Origin: Candidatus Zixiibacteriota bacterium
GTDB lineage: Bacteria; Zixibacteria; MSB-5A5; GN15; FEB-12
Reading direction: 5' to 3'
Length of the DNA stretch: 18,136 nt
Assembly: GCA_023700785.1 (NCBI GenBank)
Contig: JAMPYH010000010.1
Span: 1 to 18,136 of the forward strand
Shown: positions 13,423 to 18,136 of the stretch, piece after piece
Layout of the letters: each line of letters begins with the position of its first letter
How positions within the stretch are numbered: the stretch's first letter is position 1
Translations under genes and position numbers: made by a program
The notes under the pieces: generated by a model
Seen by the model: the letters and a program-made list of their open reading frames with translations, nothing else
Database searches by the model: none
What the model was told of the DNA's origin: nothing

Positions 13423-15924
13423 TCAGGCGGTCTGAGATTCTTCGACGAACGATCGATACTGGTCCAGCAACTTAATGGTTTCCTCACGGGAACGTGATTC
13501 GGCCATGATATTAAACGACGCTCTTGCTCGGTCCGGCGCGATCAATACCCATCCGTCACTTTCGAATATCCTTACGCCGTCGATCAACTGGCGTTGTTTG
13601 TCGTTCGACGTAACGATCAGGCGGCGCATTACGGTACCTTTTTTCGACCACGGGCAGGGGACAGAGATGGAGTGCCTGACATACCTCTCATGCCGTTGCC
13701 GGAGCTGTCCAAAGCGAGTCCGAGTCTTGGCCATCAGTTCGAGGATCTTGACCGCGCCAAGCATGGCATCCGCGCCCATCTGGAAACCGGGGAAGATAAA
13801 GCCGCCTTTGGTGCCGCCGACAAAGTCTATCCCGCCGCGCGTATGCGCATCCATCATGGCGCGATGATCGTTGGAGACACGGATGACCTCGACGGCGTAT
13901 TCTTTTGCGATATCCTCGATCCCCATCGAAGCCAATACCGGCACTGCGATCTTCTTAGGGCGGTGAACCTGAAGATACAGCTCGGTTACGATAAGCAGGA
14001 GTAACTGCGAATCGACCGGTTTGCCAAGTTCATCGACCACGGTCAACTTCTCGGCGGCGGAGTTCAAATGGAATCCGATATCAGCATGCAGCGACGCGGT
14101 GATCGCCGCGAGCTGGACGATCGCCTGGGCCTGTTCCTCCGAGGACGACGAGAACTTGCGCGGATTCAGACTGGCATTCAATTCGGTGGCCGAAATGCCA
14201 AGAAGCGAGAAGAGCGTAGGGAAGATCTGGCAGGAGGCTCCATTGGAATGGTCTATCACGATCTTGAATCCGGCCTGGCGGATCAATTCAACATCGGTCG
14301 CTAAAAGAAACTCCTCGCGATAGTTGTCCATGACCCGGATCGGACGATCAAGATGGCCGATACGGTCCAGTGGCGCGCGTTCGTAATCCTCGCCGAAATA
14401 CTGCCGTTCGATCTTTTTTAGTTTGCTGGTCGGCATATCGAGACCGTTGCCGTCAAACAGGATGATATCGATATGGCGGTAGTCGTCCGGATTATGCCGC
14501 ACATACACGCCGGCGTCGAACTTGTCCTTCCGCAGACCATACCGTACTACCGGAACCGGCATGGTTTCAAGGTCGGAGACATGCACGCCGTTTGCCAGCA
14601 GTCCGGAAATGAGCCCCCGTCGGAGGAGACGGGAGATATCGGAACCATCACGGCTGGTCACTACTCTCGCGCCGAGACCGAGAAACGCTCCCAGCGCCGA
14701 GCCGACCTTGACCGCCATTTCAGGAGTGACCTCGGTCAACGCCAGGCCGGTGATCTTGGAATCAGTGAACAGTTCGCGATTCCATTTTTCTCCCCAGACG
14801 AGCGATGCCGAAACGATCGCGCCGTCATCGACCTGTTTTCCCGGCCAGACCTTGATATTGGTCTTGACCGTCGCGGAATCACCAATGACGCAATCATCCG
14901 AGATGATCACCCGGTCATGCAGGTGGACATTGTGGCCGATACGGTTTCGCGCGCAGACCGTCGCGGACGAAAAGACGCATTCGTTGCCGACCGCGCAATC
15001 GGCCCAAATGACGCTGTTATTCAAGTCGCACTTATGGCCGATCCGGCCGCGGTGACCGACAGAGACATTCTCAAGGCGCGTCCCGGATTCGACAATGACG
15101 TCATCGGCGAGAATGATGGTCCCATGCATCTGGACATCGGGCGCGATCTGCACGTTTTGTCCCATATAAACAGTCGCGTGTTCACCCCGGACGATCTCCA
15201 TTTTCAGGTCAAGCGCCACTTTCTTCTCAAACAGATCGACATGGACATGATGATACTCATCCACATTGCCGACATCGCGCCAGTATCCCTTCATGATCTC
15301 GCCGTAGAGTCCCATCTGCCGCGACAGCATGAGCGGGTAGAGGTTCTGGGAGAAATCAAAGTTGGTTTTCCCGGGGATCAGATTGATGGCGGCAGGCTCG
15401 AGGATGTATATGCCGGTGTTGATGGTATCCGAAAACGCTTCGCCCCAGGACGGTTTTTCGAGAAAGCGCTCTATGCGGCCGTTGTCATCGGTAATGACGA
15501 TCCCGTACGCCAGCGGGTTTTCCATGCGGGTCAGCAGGATGGTAGCGTCAGCCTGTTTCTTCTGGTGCCAGTCGATCGCTTCCTCCAGATTGAAATCCGT
15601 AACCAGATCACCGGAGATCACAATGACCGGCTCGCCAACATTCTGCAGAGCGAATCGAACCGCGCCGGCGGTGCCATAATCGTCATCCGGCAGGCAGTAA
15701 TTCATCCGTACGCCGAACTGGCTGCCATCCTTAAAATAGTTTTTGATGATCTCGGGCTGGAAGTACAGCAGCGAAGTGACATCCGTGATCCCATAGTGCG
15801 CCAGCAAGCCGACGACATGTTCCATCATCGGGATCGTACCGACCGGCGCCATCGGGTTGGGGACATTGACCGTGAGCGGGCGGAGGCGCGTGCCAAATCC
15901 GCCGGCCATGATGAGTGCTTTCAC
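13423..15924 (-). CDS. Sugar-nucleotidyltransferase fused to a degenerate phosphomannomutase-like domain
   Basis: This protein has 833 residues from GTG 15924, which follows AAGGATAGGA and gives the usual KALIMAGG start. Domain order: a nucleotidyltransferase (about 1-235, AGGFGTRLRPLT loop and SGDLVTDF), left-handed beta-helix hexapeptide repeats (about 250-385), then an alpha-D-phosphohexomutase-like region (about 400-830). Such fusions are annotated as mannose-1-phosphate guanylyltransferase/phosphomannomutase. The mutase half has lost its landmarks: the phosphoserine loop TASHNP reads YVRHNP, the metal-binding DGDGDR region reads LNSAAEKL, and GExSGH reads TKGGF. In the N-terminal domain the usual PKP reads PNP. 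The mutase half is probably inactive or regulatory, and the first half may still act. It ends the five-gene operon, 31 bases after the HAD gene. Confidence 0.9.
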   Translation of the reverse strand: MKALIMAGGFGTRLRPLTVNVPNPMAPVGTIPMMEHVVGLLAHYGITDVTSLLYFQPEIIKNYFKDGSQFGVRMNYCLPDDDYGTAGAVRFALQNVGEPVIVISGDLVTDFNLEEAIDWHQKKQADATILLTRMENPLAYGIVITDDNGRIERFLEKPSWGEAFSDTINTGIYILEPAAINLIPGKTNFDFSQNLYPLMLSRQMGLYGEIMKGYWRDVGNVDEYHHVHVDLFEKKVALDLKMEIVRGEHATVYMGQNVQIAPDVQMHGTIILADDVIVESGTRLENVSVGHRGRIGHKCDLNNSVIWADCAVGNECVFSSATVCARNRIGHNVHLHDRVIISDDCVIGDSATVKTNIKVWPGKQVDDGAIVSASLVWGEKWNRELFTDSKITGLALTEVTPEMAVKVGSALGAFLGLGARVVTSRDGSDISRLLRRGLISGLLANGVHVSDLETMPVPVVRYGLRKDKFDAGVYVRHNPDDYRHIDIILFDGNGLDMPTSKLKKIERQYFGEDYERAPLDRIGHLDRPIRVMDNYREEFLLATDVELIRQAGFKIVIDHSNGASCQIFPTLFSLLGISATELNASLNPRKFSSSSEEQAQAIVQLAAITASLHADIGFHLNSAAEKLTVVDELGKPVDSQLLLLIVTELYLQVHRPKKIAVPVLASMGIEDIAKEYAVEVIRVSNDHRAMMDAHTRGGIDFVGGTKGGFIFPGFQMGADAMLGAVKILELMAKTRTRFGQLRQRHERYVRHSISVPCPWSKKGTVMRRLIVTSNDKQRQLIDGVRIFESDGWVLIAPDRARASFNIMAESRSREETIKLLDQYRSFVEESQTA

Positions 15925-15955
15925 CGATCCTATCCTTCCATCTGCGTGATTCGAT

Positions 15956-16615
15956 CTATTCCGAGAAGTATCCTTCACGAGTCAGCCGCGAGGCGACATC
16001 ATGGAAGGTATCGAAGGTAGTATACGCAATATTCTGTTCGCGGCAATATACCGCCAGGTCTTTTTTGGCGAAGAGACGGTCCGCCACGCGCGCCGCGCAG
16101 ATGTCCGAGTATCCGTCGCCGATGAAGACCGTGCGGACTGTTCCCGACGCCTGCGCACAGAACTCTTCAATGATCTCCCCCTTGCAGTTGCCGCATCGAC
16201 GACAGGCTCTGTTGACTCGCGGGAACTCGATCTCAAGACCGTTCGCGATAAAGTGGCCGACGTTTGAGACCACCTGCAGACCGCCAAGCTGATTGCGCTC
16301 GAGGATATACTTGATATAGAAATCCAATCCATCGGAAAGTATGACCGGTTCAATCCTGTTTTTACGGCTTTGAACTACGAACGCGGAGAACCCTGGGTCG
16401 ATCTCAAATTGCCCCAGGAATGACATGATCTCTGATTGGGTCGCCGACACCATGGCGGCCTCGCGGGTCAACACTTCTCGACTGCTGATACGGCCGGCCT
16501 TCCAGTCAGGGAGGAGCGCGTCGTTATGGCCGCCGCTGAAATGATGAAAGAGAGAATAGCCGATATCTCGTCGCGAAATGGTGCCGTCGAAATCACAAAA
16601 CAGGAGCGTCTGCAT
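15956..16615 (-). CDS. MtnX-like HAD-IB phosphatase
   Basis: The 219-residue protein is a HAD-superfamily phosphatase of the IB subclass. Motif I is DFDGT (8-12) with nucleophile Asp8, motif II is SDG (94-96), and motif IV is GDGYSD (166-171). A CRRCGNC cluster (138-144) is typical of MtnX-like proteins (2-hydroxy-3-keto-5-methylthiopentenyl-1-phosphate phosphatase, methionine salvage) and may bind a metal. No other methionine-salvage gene is visible here, so the substrate stays open. It starts 11 bases after the stop of the small membrane protein and 31 bases before the nucleotidyltransferase fusion, in the same operon. No clear Shine-Dalgarno precedes the ATG. Confidence 0.88.
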   Translation of the reverse strand: MQTLLFCDFDGTISRRDIGYSLFHHFSGGHNDALLPDWKAGRISSREVLTREAAMVSATQSEIMSFLGQFEIDPGFSAFVVQSRKNRIEPVILSDGLDFYIKYILERNQLGGLQVVSNVGHFIANGLEIEFPRVNRACRRCGNCKGEIIEEFCAQASGTVRTVFIGDGYSDICAARVADRLFAKKDLAVYCREQNIAYTTFDTFHDVASRLTREGYFSE

Positions 16616-16626
16616 AGGTGTTTGGG

Positions 16627-16911
16627 TCAGCGGAGCATCTGGACGCCGATAGAGAGGACCAGAACCGCCAGTAAGATGTACGCCAGCATCCGATATCGCG
16701 GCTGGCGAGAGATCTTGAAATGCTCGGCGACAAACAGCAGGCGAATCAGGTTATTTACCAGGACCAGAACGATTCCCCAGTATGCGGTCGTTGCGCCAGC
16801 GTCATTGCCGGCCAACCAAAGGATCATGCCGATCCCGAACCAGGCGATGAAGAAGTACCACGACCAGAGGTCGAAGCGAATGAGCGATGTCAGCATGCGG
16901 TCTCGACTCAC
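16627..16911 (-). CDS. Small membrane protein of unknown function
   Basis: About 94 residues with three predicted transmembrane helices and a short charged linker (AEHFKISRQPRYR). A much longer in-frame upstream extension exists, but it merely overlaps the TauE/SafE gene in another frame. The start is placed at GTG 16911 because GGAG lies six bases upstream and the GTGA overlap with the TauE/SafE stop indicates translational coupling. ATG 16896 (89 residues) is the alternative. It sits between a permease and a phosphatase gene. I do not recognise the family. Confidence 0.75.
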   Translation of the reverse strand: MSRDRMLTSLIRFDLWSWYFFIAWFGIGMILWLAGNDAGATTAYWGIVLVLVNNLIRLLFVAEHFKISRQPRYRMLAYILLAVLVLSIGVQMLR

Positions 16912-17666
16912 AGCTCGCTCCAGGCGCCGTAAATGAGCCGGATGGCAACATAGGTGAGCAGCAGGAAGAAGATGATCTTCACCGAGGTCGGCTTTGCCAA
17001 CGTCCCCATGCGCCCGCCAAGTTTGCCGCCGATGATAGTCCCCAGTATGACCGAAGGCGCCACCGTTAGGCTGACCAGTCCATTGATAAAGTAAACCGCG
17101 AGCGATGCGGCGCCGGAAAACCCGACAATAAACGATGACGTACCCCGCGCGGTGGCCAACGGTACTCCAATGATCAAAAACATCAGGGGGATCACGATCA
17201 AACCGCCGCCAACGCCGACCAAACCTGCCAGAATGCCGCCCACAAAAGCGAGCACCGCGCAAAGCCGAAGCCGGGTCTTTTTGTTAGCGGCTACCACCTG
17301 CGGCGCTTTCTCTTGACCTCGCATCAATGTTACGGCAGTGTAGAGCATGAAGCCCGCCAACAGCAGTTTGATATAGCCGGCCTCCATTATAGTCAGTAAT
17401 GAGCTCCCGATGAGCATGCCGAGCACCATGGCGAATGTCAACACCACCATCAGCTCGAGATCAACCATCCCCTTTTTCATATATTCGCTGGATGACGCGA
17501 GAGAATTGACCACGATCGCGGCCATGGATACCGGGATCGCCAGCTTGATATCGAGCCCCATCGCCAGAGTGAGGAAGGGGACGATCACTATACCGCCGCC
17601 AACCCCGAGATAGCCGCCCAGGAGTCCCGCCAATATGCCACACAGGATATACATCAGGATGTTCAC
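16908..17666 (-). CDS. TauE/SafE family permease
   Basis: The 252-residue integral membrane protein has two repeats of the TauE/SafE pattern, GGYLGVGGGIVIVPFL near residue 17 and GLVGVGGGLIVIPLM near residue 153, each within a bundle of about four helices. Members export or import sulfite, taurine, sulfoacetate or similar organic anions; the substrate cannot be read here. The start GTG 17666 overlaps the stop of the preceding gene as GTGA, a sign of coupling. Length is standard. Neighbours give no sulfur gene to support a substrate. Confidence 0.93.
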   Translation of the reverse strand: MNILMYILCGILAGLLGGYLGVGGGIVIVPFLTLAMGLDIKLAIPVSMAAIVVNSLASSSEYMKKGMVDLELMVVLTFAMVLGMLIGSSLLTIMEAGYIKLLLAGFMLYTAVTLMRGQEKAPQVVAANKKTRLRLCAVLAFVGGILAGLVGVGGGLIVIPLMFLIIGVPLATARGTSSFIVGFSGAASLAVYFINGLVSLTVAPSVILGTIIGGKLGGRMGTLAKPTSVKIIFFLLLTYVAIRLIYGAWSEL

Positions 17667-18136
17667 GAGCGCGGCTTTCCCCGGAGGATCTCCGCGGCCA
17701 GCCGGATATCCGGCCGCTCCTGAATGACTACCCTGGCGTAAGCTTCACGAGTGCCGAACTTGCGGGTAAAAGCTTCCTGCCGCAGTCGCATCTCAATGTA
17801 ATCGTGATGTTGGTGAAAGAGACCGTTGTCGCGCTGTTGCGAGAGCTGGAAAAGCTGTTCGGCGGAACTAATGACCTGCTGAGAGTATCGTTCCAATCGG
17901 GCGGTGACCAACACGGCGAGCGCGGCTTCGGTGCGGGCAGACGTGTAGCTGAATCCGCTGGCCGACGCAAAGACGGCGAACTGTTCTGCCCAGGACGACT
18001 CCGGACCCAACGGAGGAGGACCGGCAATGATCTCATCCTGATGCTGATGCGCGAACTTGGAGAGCAGCAGGGAAACCTCGAGCATGCCTACAAACGGGTC
18101 GGTCTCCGGCAACGCGAGATAATGATCGGGAGAAAG
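17663..18136 (-). CDS. Unknown protein, N-terminus outside the window
   Basis: The frame is open to the window edge, so 158 C-terminal residues are seen and the true start lies upstream; an internal TTG at 18112 is not convincing. The visible part is mostly helical and rich in Gln and His (LLLSKFAHQHQDEI, LFHQHHDYIEMRLRQ). It has neither membrane segments nor a catalytic motif I recognise. It heads the visible part of the minus-strand operon, and its stop overlaps the start of the TauE/SafE gene. A regulatory or stress role would be a guess. Confidence 0.75.
   Translation of the reverse strand, partial: LSPDHYLALPETDPFVGMLEVSLLLSKFAHQHQDEIIAGPPPLGPESSWAEQFAVFASASGFSYTSARTEAALAVLVTARLERYSQQVISSAEQLFQLSQQRDNGLFHQHHDYIEMRLRQEAFTRKFGTREAYARVVIQERPDIRLAAEILRGKPRS

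Noticed and set aside
14473..16020. A 515-codon + strand open frame antisense to the nucleotidyltransferase fusion
   Set aside because: Its product is an Asp/Arg/His-rich mirror with no domain, and the minus strand carries a clear protein family across the whole length. It reflects codon bias of the real gene.
16912..17262. Long N-terminal extension of the small membrane protein
   Set aside because: It is an out-of-frame shadow of the TauE/SafE gene, Arg/His-rich, and the coupled GTG start at 16911 has a proper ribosome site.

Overview
The window is a bacterial chromosome segment of about 57% G+C by eye, densely coding, with no phage genes, transposase, CRISPR array, tRNA or rRNA that I can see. 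Three features suggest a Gram-negative-type, FCB-related lineage, perhaps a candidate phylum such as Zixibacteria: three lipoproteins with classical lipoboxes, a serine palmitoyltransferase-type enzyme, and a MurQ-type muropeptide recycling enzyme. The phylum is an inference from gene content only.

Layout. 1-2802 (+): the end of an unknown gene, murQ, a small membrane-protein reading frame that looks split by a frameshift, and a lipoprotein with a C-terminal run of Gly/aromatic repeats behind a sigma54-like promoter, closed by an intrinsic terminator. 2824-3672 (-): a TPR lipoprotein. 3755-6756 (+): four tightly packed genes (a divergent DprA-like protein, a YigZ/IMPACT protein, a PfkB sugar kinase and a PAP2 phosphatase). 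6747-6880 (-): what looks like a complete small RNA gene with promoter, folded body and terminator. 7038-7550 (+): a macrodomain protein. 7556-10514 (-): an apparent sphingolipid operon (serine palmitoyltransferase-like, GNAT acyltransferase, lipoprotein). 10793-11044 (-): a GlsB/YeaQ-type membrane protein. 11045-11737: almost 700 bases without a gene, holding several hairpins and a terminator on the + strand. 11738-13135 (-): asnS. 13136-13422: a second intergenic space with a strong + strand terminator and no + strand gene. 13423-18136 (-): five tightly packed genes (sugar nucleotidyltransferase fused to a phosphomannomutase-like domain, MtnX-like HAD phosphatase, small membrane protein, TauE/SafE permease, and an unknown gene running off the window).

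How the parts work together. MurQ belongs to cell-wall sugar recycling. The aminotransferase and GNAT genes fit the first two committed steps of bacterial ceramide synthesis (serine plus acyl-CoA to 3-ketosphinganine, then N-acylation). The nucleotidyltransferase/mutase fusion fits sugar-nucleotide supply for glycans, but its mutase half has lost the catalytic landmarks.

The best candidates for something undescribed are the three apparent non-coding RNA units (6747-6880 minus, about 11311-11644 plus, about 13251-13417 plus). The first is the most convincing. Several genes (murQ, the TPR lipoprotein, the DprA-like gene) have promoter-like hexamers so close to the start codon that their mRNAs may be leaderless.
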